This document shows, in pieces, positions 25,909 through 34,033 of a stretch of 64,000 nucleotides of DNA (position 1 is its first letter; each line of letters opens with the position of its first letter). The stretch is from JAHJQZ01 sp963675235 (GTDB lineage: Bacteria > Pseudomonadota > Alphaproteobacteria > Rhizobiales > Devosiaceae), in contig CAXXFU010000017.1 in NCBI GenBank assembly GCA_963675235.2, positions 682,001 to 746,000 on the forward strand, given 5' to 3'. The notes beneath the pieces were generated by a model. The model worked only from the letters and a program-made list of their open reading frames with translations. It was not told the DNA's origin and did no database searches. The position numbers and the translations under genes are program-made.

Positions 25909-26976
25909 ATGACAGAAGCTTCACCGAATCGAACCATCAAACTCGCTGATGTCGCCAAGGCAGCGGGAGTGTCGCAGGGTACGGTCTCGAATGTTTTCAA
26001 CCGCCCCGAGATCGTGCGGCCGGAACTGCGCGAGCGCGTCCATGCGGCGGCCCGCCGCATCGGCTATCGCGGACCCGATCCCAAGGGACGTCTTTTGCGT
26101 GCCGGCAAGGTCAACGCCATCGGCGTCGTCACCAACCAGCCGCTTTCCTGTTTTTTTGAATGCCCCTTCGAACGCATTCTGCTGGCCGGCATTTCCGAGG
26201 CCTGTGCGGCGAAGGGCACCGGTATTTCGCTGGTTTCGGTGGCCGACAAGGAGGCGCTGAACTGGAACATCTCCAACGCGCTGGTCGACGGATTCATTCT
26301 CATCTGCCTGTCCGGCGCCGAGGAGCTGATCACCAGTTCGAGGGAACGGCAGTTGCCGTTCGTAGGCATCGCACTCGATCGCGGCGCCGAGATCATGTCG
26401 GTGATCACCGCCGACAATGTCGAGGGTGGGCGCAAGGCCGCCGCGCATCTGGTCGGGCTCGGCCATGAGCGCTTCGCCGTATTAACCCTCGAGCTCGGCA
26501 TTGCCGGCGCAGGAAAGCGAACCCTCAAGGACATCGAAAAAGCGACCCTCTCGGAAGCGCCCGATCGCCTCGCCGGCAGTTTCGAGGTTCTGGCCGCGCA
26601 CGGAATCGACCTCAGGGCCGTTCCCATCTACGAGAAAAAAGGCAGCCGATCCGTCGCGCTTGCCCTTGAGGAGTTGTTTTCGAGCGAAACGCCTCCGACA
26701 GCCCTGATCGCCCAGTCGGATCACATCGCCACCATCGCCATGAACTGGCTCAAGGCGCATGGCTACAACGTGCCGGGCGACGTGTCGATCGTCGGCTTCG
26801 ACGACGTGCCCGGATCAGAATCAACCGATCCGCCGCTAACCACGATCAGACAGCCGATCAGAGAAATGGGGCGACGCGCCGCCGAAGTGATCCTCGAACA
26901 GCCCGGGGAAATGGTGCACGAAACCTTCGAGGTGGAACTGATCGTGCGCGGTTCGACCGGATCGGCGCGAGGTTAG
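25909..26976 (+). CDS. LacI family transcriptional regulator
   Basis: A 355-residue LacI/GalR-type repressor. The N-terminal helix-turn-helix (TIKLADVAKAAGVSQGTVSN, hinge ERVHAAARRIGYRG) precedes a periplasmic-binding-protein-like sensor domain (GVVTNQPLSCFFECPFERIL to the C-terminal DPPLTTIRQPIREMGRRAAE). Sensor domains of this kind usually bind a sugar or sugar phosphate. No sugar transporter or catabolic gene is adjacent, so the effector and targets are elsewhere. Three matching operators lie directly upstream. Confidence 0.92.
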   Translation: MTEASPNRTIKLADVAKAAGVSQGTVSNVFNRPEIVRPELRERVHAAARRIGYRGPDPKGRLLRAGKVNAIGVVTNQPLSCFFECPFERILLAGISEACAAKGTGISLVSVADKEALNWNISNALVDGFILICLSGAEELITSSRERQLPFVGIALDRGAEIMSVITADNVEGGRKAAAHLVGLGHERFAVLTLELGIAGAGKRTLKDIEKATLSEAPDRLAGSFEVLAAHGIDLRAVPIYEKKGSRSVALALEELFSSETPPTALIAQSDHIATIAMNWLKAHGYNVPGDVSIVGFDDVPGSESTDPPLTTIRQPIREMGRRAAEVILEQPGEMVHETFEVELIVRGSTGSARG

Positions 26977-27392
26977 GCCGAGACGCGCCTGAACGGCACG
27001 CTCGACTGGTGATAGTAGGCCACGGTCCACGCGCCATCCTTGCGGACGAAAACGAAGCTGGCGCCGGCATTGTCGACGATGGCGCGCTCGCCCGTTTCCA
27101 GTGTCGCCTCAGCCTTGTAGGACCAAGCGAGAACGGCTGTGTCGCTGTCGATGACGCTTACCCGGTTTGCATAGGTCGTCAGGGCGAAGCGCGCGCAGTG
27201 GCCGAGATAGTCGGCATCGTTCTTGAAAAACGTCTCGAAATCGCTGAGCGAGCCGTCGGTGTTCATCATCCGGAAATCGGGTGTATGGGAAAACAGCGCC
27301 TCGACCCGATCCATGCTCAAGCCCTCGTAGCCTGCGATCAGTTCGTCGAGAAGCCCGGTGATCTCCTTGGCAATCTGCGCGTCGTCATGCAT
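26973..27392 (-). CDS. NTF2-like fold protein (SnoaL/DUF4440 type)
   Basis: A 139-residue protein with the NTF2-like cone fold: an N-terminal helix (IAKEITGLLDELIAGYEG), the segment DRVEALFSHTPDFRMMNTDG, and the C-terminal sheet AVLAWSYKAEATLETGERAI to DGAWTVAYYHQSSVPFRRV. Members may be enzymes or ligand binders; nothing here fixes a substrate. The start at MHDDAQ leaves a five-base gap to the upstream Cdd1-like gene. Its last codons overlap the end of the convergent LacI-family gene. Confidence 0.72.
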   Translation of the reverse strand: MHDDAQIAKEITGLLDELIAGYEGLSMDRVEALFSHTPDFRMMNTDGSLSDFETFFKNDADYLGHCARFALTTYANRVSVIDSDTAVLAWSYKAEATLETGERAIVDNAGASFVFVRKDGAWTVAYYHQSSVPFRRVSA

Positions 27393-27397
27393 CTCAG

Positions 27398-27730
27398 TCA
27401 GTCTCCGGACTGCATTTCCTTTTCGAAGCGGACGAAACTCCCTGCCTTCTGCCGCGCCTTGCGCGCCGGGGTGAATTCCCACCAGTCCAGCGCCTCGCCG
27501 GTCCGCGCCTGATGGATGGCGGCGGCAAAGGTGTCGTGCACGCAGGGGTCATGGCGGGTTCCGGTCATGGCGGCCAGATCGAGAAACAGCGCGTCCGCCT
27601 CGCACCGTGCCAGCTCTCCGACGGTATCGACGCCGAGCAAGGCCAGATCAGCACGGATTGCCTTGCCGATATTGCGCAACACGATGACGTCGTCCTCGAG
27701 TCTGGGAACAGATTTCGTAGCAGCGGGCAT
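27398..27730 (-). CDS. Helix-hairpin-helix protein of the Cdd1 / pathogenicity-locus family
   Basis: A 110-residue protein of the Cdd1-like family (PF11731). It contains a helix-hairpin-helix (LRNIGKAIRADLALLGVDTV), the motif TRHDPCVHDTFAAAIHQA and the ending DWWEFTPARKARQK, all family hallmarks. HhH folds bind nucleic acid without sequence specificity; the role of this family is not settled. It is cotranscribed with the NTF2-like gene. Confidence 0.8.
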   Translation of the reverse strand: MPAATKSVPRLEDDVIVLRNIGKAIRADLALLGVDTVGELARCEADALFLDLAAMTGTRHDPCVHDTFAAAIHQARTGEALDWWEFTPARKARQKAGSFVRFEKEMQSGD

Positions 27731-27886
27731 ATGGATGTTCCATTTTTGTTCTTTTTGGTTTCTATCCGGTCAGGACCATGCATTCAAGTGCTTGCCACAG
27801 CACCCGAACGCAGTGAGTCGCGGAATTGACAATTCGGGCCGGACATGGTCCGGTGCGCACTTCAATTCATTCAGGCGTACGTAAAG

Positions 27887-28456
27887 ATGACTGGTTGGCG
27901 GAACCTGCTGTTGGGGCTTGGATTTTTGGTTTCGGTCCTGGGCATGACGAGCGCGTCGGCGCAGGATTTCGGTCTTTACGAGTTGCGCGGCGGCATCATG
28001 GCCCATTCGGCCGACGAACCGGCACCGAACGGTTTCGTCTTCAATTTCTCGCGGCTCGAAGATATCAGCGTCGACGCGCTTTTCTATTCGCCTGATATCG
28101 ACGCCTTCAGATGGATCGGCAGCCCCAAGATCAATCTCGGCGGCAATCTCAATGTCGCCGGCAGGGAGTCGCACGCCCATCTCGGCCTGACCTGGCAGAT
28201 TCCGATTTTCGATTCACCCTTCTTTGTCGAAGGCACCTTCGGCGCCGCCGTACACTCTGGCGAATTGACCAATGCGACTGCGCCCGCGCGCGCCCTCGGT
28301 TCGCGCGTCCTGTTCTACGAAGAGATCGGCATCGGCGCGGTTTTGCCGAACAACTGGACCGTGCTGGCAACAGCCGAGCACGCCTCCAACGCCAATCTGG
28401 CACAGCCCAACCGCGGTCTGACCAATATGGGCGTCAAGGTCGGACACCGCTTCTGA
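27887..28456 (+). CDS. PagL-like acyloxyacyl hydrolase (lipid A 3-O-deacylase family), copy 1
   Basis: Predicted outer-membrane beta-barrel enzyme that may remove the 3-O-linked acyl chain of lipid A. 189 residues with a signal peptide (MTGWRNLLLGLGFLVSVLGM, cleaved near TSASA-QD), amphipathic strands and a C-terminal aromatic residue (GVKVGHRF). The PagL active-site pattern is visible in TAEHASNANLAQPNRGLTNM, with the His-x-Ser pair. It is the most diverged of three tandem paralogues. The ATG at the signal peptide is preferred to one 14 codons upstream. Confidence 0.82.
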   Translation: MTGWRNLLLGLGFLVSVLGMTSASAQDFGLYELRGGIMAHSADEPAPNGFVFNFSRLEDISVDALFYSPDIDAFRWIGSPKINLGGNLNVAGRESHAHLGLTWQIPIFDSPFFVEGTFGAAVHSGELTNATAPARALGSRVLFYEEIGIGAVLPNNWTVLATAEHASNANLAQPNRGLTNMGVKVGHRF

Positions 28457-28861
28457 AGTCAGGCGCTCCATCGCGTCGCGCCGTTGACTCTTCACATATT
28501 CACGAAATACGCATCGAGAATGCGCCCGGGGCCGCACCGGGTGCTGCGGCCGGCAGGGCCGTTGGCGCAACGAGACAAGCCGCCACATATCCGGTCGCAA
28601 GGGGAAGACATATGATCCCCTTGCTACCCTTCGCCAACGACGTTACTTCTGGTCAGCAATTGGTTTGAAGCGAGCAAAGACCCGTGGCATTTTCCACGCA
28701 CTCAGGGATCTGCCGGCTGTTGTCAGGAAGCAAGCCTCTGCGTCATCTCAAGCGGGAAGCGACGCGGTTAAATCAAATGAAATAGTGTGTTGATAGGACC
28801 GTTCTGTTTGTGTTTGCCAGTGTCTTCGGATCTTGCAGCTGCTAGAGGCCGCGTCAGACCG
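28457..28861. other. 405-bp spacer between PagL-like copies 1 and 2, with a hairpin
   Basis: No convincing gene. A perfect 9-bp inverted repeat GCAAGGGGA / TCCCCTTGC with a 10-base loop lies at 28597-28624. It includes a Shine-Dalgarno-like AAGGGGAA just before an 18-codon ORF (MIPLLPFANDVTSGQQLV), which I do not call as a gene. An AT-rich stretch at about 28768-28798 is a plausible promoter for copy 2. Confidence 0.4.
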
Positions 28862-29470
28862 ATGTTGAACTATTTGCGGGTTTTGTGTGCAGCCATTTGC
28901 CTGCTCGCGATTCCAGCCAGAGCCGAAGAGACCGAGTTGGCAAGCATGGCGCGCCAGTTCGGCGTTTCCGAGTTGCGCGCCGGGGTGATGCTAGACGATC
29001 TCGAATTGCAGTTCGGTTTTCCGTTTGCGGTCAGAACCGACTCAGTGGATTTCGGCAAGTGGCAGAATCTCAATGCCGAGATCCTGTTCGATCTTCCGGA
29101 CAACACCTTCACGCGCCTTGCCGGATCGCCGCGCATCTCACTGGGCGGAACGCTCAATTTCACCGGCAAGGAAAGCTACGCCAGGCTCGCCAGCGTCTGG
29201 CACGTTCCGATCTTCGAAACCGGCGTCTTCGTCGAGCCGATGATCGGCGGCATGGTGCATAACGGCAATCTGCACAATGCACCACCCGGTGGCCGCAATC
29301 TCGGCTGCCGCTTCCTATATTTCTATGGCGGCAATGTCGGCTACGACATATCCAAGACCACCACCATCATGGCGACCTTCGAGCACGGCTCGCATTGGGG
29401 CCAATGCGATCCGAAGGCCAATGACGGCATCAACCGTCTCGGCGTCCGGGTCGGCTGGAAAATGCAATAG
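28862..29470 (+). CDS. PagL-like acyloxyacyl hydrolase, copy 2
   Basis: 202 residues with a signal peptide (MLNYLRVLCAAICLLAIPAR, cleaved near ARA-EE) and a beta-barrel with the conserved start MARQFGVSELRAGVMLDDLE, the core GSPRISLGGTLNFTGKESYA and the active-site region TFEHGSHWGQCDPKANDGIN, with His-x-Ser. Two cysteines (RNLGCRFL and GQC) are shared only with copy 3 and may form a disulfide. It ends six bases before copy 3, so the two are cotranscribed. An upstream Met is possible, but the chosen one starts the signal peptide. Confidence 0.82.
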   Translation: MLNYLRVLCAAICLLAIPARAEETELASMARQFGVSELRAGVMLDDLELQFGFPFAVRTDSVDFGKWQNLNAEILFDLPDNTFTRLAGSPRISLGGTLNFTGKESYARLASVWHVPIFETGVFVEPMIGGMVHNGNLHNAPPGGRNLGCRFLYFYGGNVGYDISKTTTIMATFEHGSHWGQCDPKANDGINRLGVRVGWKMQ

Positions 29471-29475
29471 GCACC

Positions 29476-30117
29476 ATGATGACCGGTCGCGCGCTCATTC
29501 ACGCCAAAAGCCTTGTTCGCTCGATGGCCGCCGGCGCCCTGATCGGGCTGTCTGTTGCGACGGCACCGGCGACAGCGGACGAGCTTCTCGACATGGCGCG
29601 CCAGTTCGGCGTTTCCGAGCTGCGCGCCGGGGTGATGCTGCACGATGTCGAGACCTCGTGGACCAATCCGATCCTGGCCAATATCGACTCGCTCGACCCG
29701 AACAAGTTCCAGAATCTCAACCTCGAGATCCTGTTCCGCCCACCGGACCTTGAATGGGTGCGCTGGCTGGGCTCACCGCGCATCGGGCTCGAGGCCTCGC
29801 TCAATTTTACCGGCAAGGAAAGCTATGCCCGGCTGTCCTCGGTCTGGCACATCCCGATCTTCGACACGCCGTTCTTTTACGAGCCCATGCTGGGCGGCAC
29901 TGTCCATAACGGTATTCTCAGCAATGCCCCGGCCGGCCGGCGCAATCTCGGCTGCCGGTTCCTGTTCCAGTACGGGTTCAATTTCGGCGCCAATGTCTCG
30001 GACACGACAACAGTGATGCTCACTGTCGAGCATTCCTCGCATCTGTGGCTGTGCGGGGTGAACACCAATGACGGCATCAACCGCGCCGGCATTCGCGTCG
30101 GCTTCAAGCTCGACTGA
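29476..30117 (+). CDS. PagL-like acyloxyacyl hydrolase, copy 3
   Basis: 213 residues, clearly a paralogue of copy 2: MARQFGVSELRAGVML is identical, as is LNFTGKESYARLSSVWH apart from one residue. The signal peptide (SMAAGALIGLSVATAPATA) is followed by the barrel. The active-site region reads TVEHSSHLWLCGVNTNDGIN, again with His-x-Ser and the extra cysteine. Sequence differences are spread over the length, so the duplication is not recent. Confidence 0.82.
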   Translation: MMTGRALIHAKSLVRSMAAGALIGLSVATAPATADELLDMARQFGVSELRAGVMLHDVETSWTNPILANIDSLDPNKFQNLNLEILFRPPDLEWVRWLGSPRIGLEASLNFTGKESYARLSSVWHIPIFDTPFFYEPMLGGTVHNGILSNAPAGRRNLGCRFLFQYGFNFGANVSDTTTVMLTVEHSSHLWLCGVNTNDGINRAGIRVGFKLD

Positions 30118-30171
30118 GCCGATGTGTCCAAGCGTCGCGCGCCCGAACGCGGCGAATTGACTCCAGATTTG

Positions 30172-30199
30172 TTGACTTTTGGCATTTTGCGCGTATGAA
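30172..30199 (+). promoter_or_regulatory. Sigma-70-type promoter upstream of the asd leader
   Basis: TTGACT and TATGAA are separated by 16 bp, a good housekeeping promoter match. It would start transcription about 25 bases before the leader ORF and about 225 bases before asd. Confidence 0.6.
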
Positions 30200-30222
30200 A
30201 CCGGCAGATGGCAGGAGTGACC

Positions 30223-30327
30223 ATGCGCGTGTCCGACGCGATCGAAGTGGCCAGCATGACCAGCGCCCCTGGCGCGGGCGTGCCTTCGCCTGCCGCCAAA
30301 TCCATCAAGACTACCAAAACCATCTAG
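30223..30327 (+). CDS. Candidate 34-residue leader peptide upstream of asd
   Basis: A short ORF with a good ribosome site (AGGAGTGACC before ATG) lies between a promoter and asd. Its last nine residues are KSIKTTKTI, rich in lysine, threonine and isoleucine, all end products of the aspartate pathway in which asd acts. This resembles attenuation leader peptides such as that of the E. coli thr operon, though the codon run is short. A GC-rich region able to form alternative hairpins follows the stop. It could also be a chance ORF. Confidence 0.4.
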   Translation: MRVSDAIEVASMTSAPGAGVPSPAAKSIKTTKTI

Positions 30328-30330
30328 CCG

Positions 30331-30405
30331 TTCCCCCGGGCCGCACCCCCCGGCGGGGGAAAGGCCGGAACCGGTTGGCGGCAGACATCAGAGTCTGTCC
30401 GGGGG
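30331..30405 (+). promoter_or_regulatory. Possible attenuator-like structures between leader ORF and asd
   Basis: TTCCCCCG pairs perfectly with CGGGGGAA 15 bases later (30331-30338 with 30354-30361). Bases 30399-30405 (CCGGGGG) can instead pair with 30333-30339 (CCCCCGG). A smaller stem CAGAC/GTCTG lies between. The two long pairings are mutually exclusive, as in attenuators, but no U-tract follows. Confidence 0.35.
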
Positions 30406-30430
30406 TCAGGGCTAAAAAGGGATTTCGAAC

Positions 30431-31465
30431 ATGTCGTATCGGGTCGCAGTCGTCGGTGCCACGGGCAATGTGGGCCGCGAGATGCTTGCCATTCTCGCTG
30501 AACGCAATTTCCCAGCATCCGAGGTCATTCCGCTCGCCTCCTCGCGCTCGCAGGGCAAGGAAGTGAGCTTCGGCGACAAGACGCTGAAGTGCCGGAACCT
30601 CGAGAATTTCGATTTCACCGGCACCGACATCTGCGTCATGAGCGCCGGCGCCAAGATCTCGAAGGAATGGTCGCCCAAGATCGGCGCCGCCGGGGCCATC
30701 GTCATCGATAACTCCAGCCAGTGGCGCTACCATGCCGACGTGCCGCTGATCGTGCCGGAGGTGAACGGGCATGTGCTTGATGAATACATGGCGAAGAAGG
30801 ACCGCCTCAACATCATCGCCAATCCCAACTGTTCGACGGCCCAGCTCATCGTTGTCCTCAAGCCGCTGCACGACGCGGCCAAGATCAAGCGCGTCGTCGT
30901 TTCGACCTATCAGTCGGTTTCCGGCGCCGGCAAGGCGGCCATGGACGAGTTGTGGACCCAGACCAAGGGCATCTTCGTCAACGACAAGCCCGAACCGCAA
31001 AAGTTCCCCAAGCAGATCGCCTTCAACGCCATTCCCCATATCGACGTCTTCATGGAAGACGGCTCGACCAAGGAGGAATGGAAGATGGTGGCCGAGACCA
31101 AGAAGATGCTCGACCCCAAGATCAAGCTGACCGCGACCTGCGTGCGCGTGCCGGTGTTCATCTCGCATGCCGAGGCGGTCAATATCGAGTTCGAGAACCC
31201 GATCAGCGCCGACGAGGCCCGCGACATCCTGCGCGAGGCTCCCGGCGTGTCCGTCTACGACAAGCGCGAACCGGGCGGCTACATCACCCCGGTCGAGGCG
31301 GCAGGCGAGGACGCATCCTATGTTTCCCGCATCCGTGAGGACGTGACCATCGAGAACGGACTCGACCTGTGGGTGGTTTCCGACAATCTCAGGAAGGGCG
31401 CCGCCCTCAACACCATCCAGATCGCCGAAACGCTGATCGAACGCGGCCTCATCAACAAGGGCTGA
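30431..31465 (+). CDS. asd: Aspartate-semialdehyde dehydrogenase
   Basis: Reduces aspartyl phosphate to aspartate semialdehyde, the branch point to Lys, Met, Thr, Ile and diaminopimelate for the cell wall. 344 residues with NADP-binding VAVVGATGNVGREML at the N-terminus, the catalytic cysteine in NPNCSTAQL (Cys134), ISRFPAP-like region VVSTYQSVSGAGKAAMDEL and VRVPVFISHAEAVNIEF with the substrate-binding residues. Full length. The possible leader ORF upstream suggests control by aspartate-family amino acids. Confidence 0.97.
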   Translation: MSYRVAVVGATGNVGREMLAILAERNFPASEVIPLASSRSQGKEVSFGDKTLKCRNLENFDFTGTDICVMSAGAKISKEWSPKIGAAGAIVIDNSSQWRYHADVPLIVPEVNGHVLDEYMAKKDRLNIIANPNCSTAQLIVVLKPLHDAAKIKRVVVSTYQSVSGAGKAAMDELWTQTKGIFVNDKPEPQKFPKQIAFNAIPHIDVFMEDGSTKEEWKMVAETKKMLDPKIKLTATCVRVPVFISHAEAVNIEFENPISADEARDILREAPGVSVYDKREPGGYITPVEAAGEDASYVSRIREDVTIENGLDLWVVSDNLRKGAALNTIQIAETLIERGLINKG

Positions 31466-31550
31466 GATCGCATTGCCGCGTCGGCCGGCTGTTCCGGCCG
31501 GCGTGGCACTATGCCGATTCCCCCAAGGCGATATGCCAAAGGATACGCTC

Positions 31551-31868
31551 ATGCGTTTTGTCGCTCTTTTGGAGGACCGTCCCGATACCGGCGCGCTCCG
31601 TGATGCCAACCAGGAGGCACACGAGGCCTTCCTGCGCCAGTACAAGGGGACGATCCTGATGGCCGGCGCCCTGCGTCAACAGGCGGGCGACCGTCCGATC
31701 GGCGGGCTCTGGCTGTTCGAGGCCGACAGCCGCGAAGCAGTCGAGGCAATCATCGCCAGGGATCCGTTCTACACGGCGGGCATGCGCGCCTCGATCCGCG
31801 TGCTCACCTGGGGCACGGCGCCGGGCTTCGAGGACATGGTTGTCAGCTCGAACACGCAAGCCGATTGA
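31551..31868 (+). CDS. YciI-family protein
   Basis: A 105-residue protein with the YciI fold: opening MRFVALLEDRPDTGALRDAN, middle YKGTILMAGALRQQ and the late motif EAIIARDPFYTAGMRASIRV. The substrate is unknown. The ATG preceded by AAAGGA at seven bases is preferred; another Met lies six codons upstream. It ends one base before the EamA gene starts. Confidence 0.8.
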   Translation: MRFVALLEDRPDTGALRDANQEAHEAFLRQYKGTILMAGALRQQAGDRPIGGLWLFEADSREAVEAIIARDPFYTAGMRASIRVLTWGTAPGFEDMVVSSNTQAD

Positions 31869-31869
31869 C

Positions 31870-32733
31870 ATGCCGGTTCGCCACATCCTTCTCGCGTTGA
31901 TGGTCGTGGCGATCTGGGGCGTCAATTTCACCGTCATCAAACTCAGCGTAACGGCGCTGCCGCCGTTCCTGGCCGCGGCGCTCAGATTCACGCTCGCCGC
32001 CTTTCCGGCCGTGCTGTTCATCCGGCCGCCTCAGGTGAACTTGACGCGCATCGTGCTGTTCGGCCTGAGTTCCAGCTTTGGCATCTATGCCTTTTTGAAC
32101 CTTGCCATCTACTTCGGCATGACGGCGGGGCTCAGCTCGGTGGTGCTGCAGACCCAGGCCTTCTTCACCATCATCTTCGCCTTCTTCCTGCTCGGCGAGC
32201 GGCCGCGTTCACTCCAGATCGTCGGCGCCGGCATCGCCTTTGCCGGCATCGGCGTCATCGCCGTCGAGCGCTATGGCGGCGCCGGATTCGGGCCGCTGTT
32301 CATGGTGGTCGCCGCCGCCATGTGCTGGGCCGTCGCCAATATCGTCACCAAGCGCAGCCAGGGCGCTGACCCGCTAGCCCTGACCGTGTGGGGCGCGGCG
32401 ATCGGCGCCGTGCCTCTGTATGTGGTGTCCTTCGCCGTCGAGGGCTTCCACTCAGATATCGAGGCTATCGCCAGTGCGTCCATCCCGACCTGGCTGGTCA
32501 TCGGCTTTCTTGCCTATGCCGCAACGCTACTGGGTCTTGGCACGTGGACCTGGCTGATGCGCCGGCATCCGGCATCGACGGTGGCGCCGTTCACCCTGCT
32601 GGTGCCGATTACCGGGCTGGTCTCCGGTGCGGTCTTTCTTGGCGAAACCATCTCGATACCCTCCGCCATTGGCGGAGTACTGGTCATCGCCGGCCTGCTC
32701 GTGCCGGTGATCTGGCGTGGGAGAACCATCTGA
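31870..32733 (+). CDS. EamA/DMT family transporter
   Basis: A 287-residue inner-membrane protein with ten hydrophobic segments arranged as two EamA repeats. The first begins VRHILLALMVVAIWGVNFTV and the second around GPLFMVVAAAMCWAVANIVT, with the typical PPFLAAALRFTLAAFPA and GLVSGAVFLGE blocks. The family exports amino acids or other metabolites; the substrate is not evident. Its stop overlaps the start of the downstream acetyltransferase by one base. Confidence 0.88.
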   Translation: MPVRHILLALMVVAIWGVNFTVIKLSVTALPPFLAAALRFTLAAFPAVLFIRPPQVNLTRIVLFGLSSSFGIYAFLNLAIYFGMTAGLSSVVLQTQAFFTIIFAFFLLGERPRSLQIVGAGIAFAGIGVIAVERYGGAGFGPLFMVVAAAMCWAVANIVTKRSQGADPLALTVWGAAIGAVPLYVVSFAVEGFHSDIEAIASASIPTWLVIGFLAYAATLLGLGTWTWLMRRHPASTVAPFTLLVPITGLVSGAVFLGETISIPSAIGGVLVIAGLLVPVIWRGRTI

Positions 32734-33185
32734 TGAGCGACAAGATCACCATCCGCGATGCCACGCGGCGCGACCTCGACATCATTGCCGGCATCTTCAC
32801 CCGCGCTCGCCAGACACTCTCCGTGCCCGCACTTCATTCGGAGGAACAGGACAAGGAATTCGTCCGCGACACGCTGTTCCCGGCCTGCCGCATTCGCCTC
32901 GCCTTCTTCGAGAAGCGCGCCTGCGGCTTTTCCGCCATCGAAGACGGCTGGATCCGCCAGATCCATGTCGATCCCGGTCATTTCGGCCTCGGCGTCGGCT
33001 CGGCGCTGATCCGCGACGCCAAGGCACGCGAACCCCGGCTCGAACTGTGGTGCTTCGAGGACAATGCCCGCGCCCGCAATCTGTACGAGCGCCACGGCTT
33101 CAAGCCGGCAGAATTCACCGACGGGTCCGGCAACGAGGAAAACACGCCCGACGTGCGCTATGTCTGGGAACGGCACGAGCACTAG
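32733..33185 (+). CDS. GNAT family N-acetyltransferase
   Basis: A 150-residue acetyltransferase: TIRDATRRDLDIIAGIFTRA at the N-terminus, the central strand GWIRQIHVDPGHFGLGVGSA with the acetyl-CoA loop, and the C-terminal CFEDNARARNLYERHGFKPA. Substrate unknown. It is translationally coupled to the EamA transporter, a pairing that often handles export or modification of the same small molecule. Confidence 0.87.
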   Translation: MSDKITIRDATRRDLDIIAGIFTRARQTLSVPALHSEEQDKEFVRDTLFPACRIRLAFFEKRACGFSAIEDGWIRQIHVDPGHFGLGVGSALIRDAKAREPRLELWCFEDNARARNLYERHGFKPAEFTDGSGNEENTPDVRYVWERHEH

Positions 33186-33205
33186 CCAGGGCGCAGCTGC
33201 CGGGC

Positions 33206-34033
33206 CTATTCGGACGTTTCCTCGTCGGCACGACGCTTTTTCATCCGCTCGGTTCTCAGCCGTTCGATGAAAGCGCCGGCGACGATACCGCTCGGCAGGG
33301 CGACAATACCGACACCGACAATGGCCACCGCTCCAGCCGCGATCCTGCCGGGCAGGGTATGGGGAAGAACGTCGCCATAGCCGACCGTGGTCAATGTCAC
33401 CACGCTCCACCACAAGGCGCGCGGCACGGAGCCGAAATTCTCAGGATCGGCGTGACCCTCGGCGAGATGGATCAGCACCGCAGCCAGAAAGATCAGCACG
33501 GCCGCCAAGACGACGCTGGCGAGAAGCTCGGACCAGACCGAGGCGATGGTCTCGACAAGCATGCGCACGCCCGGCAGGTAGCGCATCAGCTTGGCGAAGC
33601 GCAAAAGCCGGATGAGACGGAAGCCGGCCAGCCAGTCCGCCGGGGGATTGCCGATGACGAGGAAGGCGATCAGCAGCAACAGCTCGGGGGCAAAAGCCAG
33701 GAAATCGATGACGAACCAGACCGGCTCGGCATAGCCCATCCTTTTGCCGAACCCGGTGATGCCCTTGCTGGCGCCGGCCGACCACAGCCGCAGGAAGAAC
33801 TCTCCGGCAAACAAGCCAAGGATGACGACGTTGGTGGCAAAAAGCACATCGCCCCAGTCGGCGGCGAGCATGGGCTCGGTCTCGATGGCGAAAAGAAACG
33901 CACTGAGCGCAATCAGGCAGATGATGCCGATATTGACCGGCGACAGGCCGCGCCTGTCCCAGGATTTCACAATCAGCTGGCGATCCCACCAGGCCCGCGC
34001 CGTCATGCCGCCCTCCTCCGGGCGATCGTTCAT
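33206..34033 (-). CDS. Voltage-gated-type potassium channel
   Basis: A 275-residue six-transmembrane channel. The S4-like helix GFRLIRLLRFAKLMRYLPGV carries the regular arginines and lysine of a voltage sensor, and the pore loop RALWWSVVTLTTVGYGDVLP contains the K+ selectivity filter TVGYGD. The C-terminal tail is short and basic, with no RCK domain. It overlaps the upstream carbonic anhydrase gene by four bases (ATGA), so both are one operon. A Met nine codons further in is an alternative start. Confidence 0.88.
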   Translation of the reverse strand: MNDRPEEGGMTARAWWDRQLIVKSWDRRGLSPVNIGIICLIALSAFLFAIETEPMLAADWGDVLFATNVVILGLFAGEFFLRLWSAGASKGITGFGKRMGYAEPVWFVIDFLAFAPELLLLIAFLVIGNPPADWLAGFRLIRLLRFAKLMRYLPGVRMLVETIASVWSELLASVVLAAVLIFLAAVLIHLAEGHADPENFGSVPRALWWSVVTLTTVGYGDVLPHTLPGRIAAGAVAIVGVGIVALPSGIVAGAFIERLRTERMKKRRADEETSE

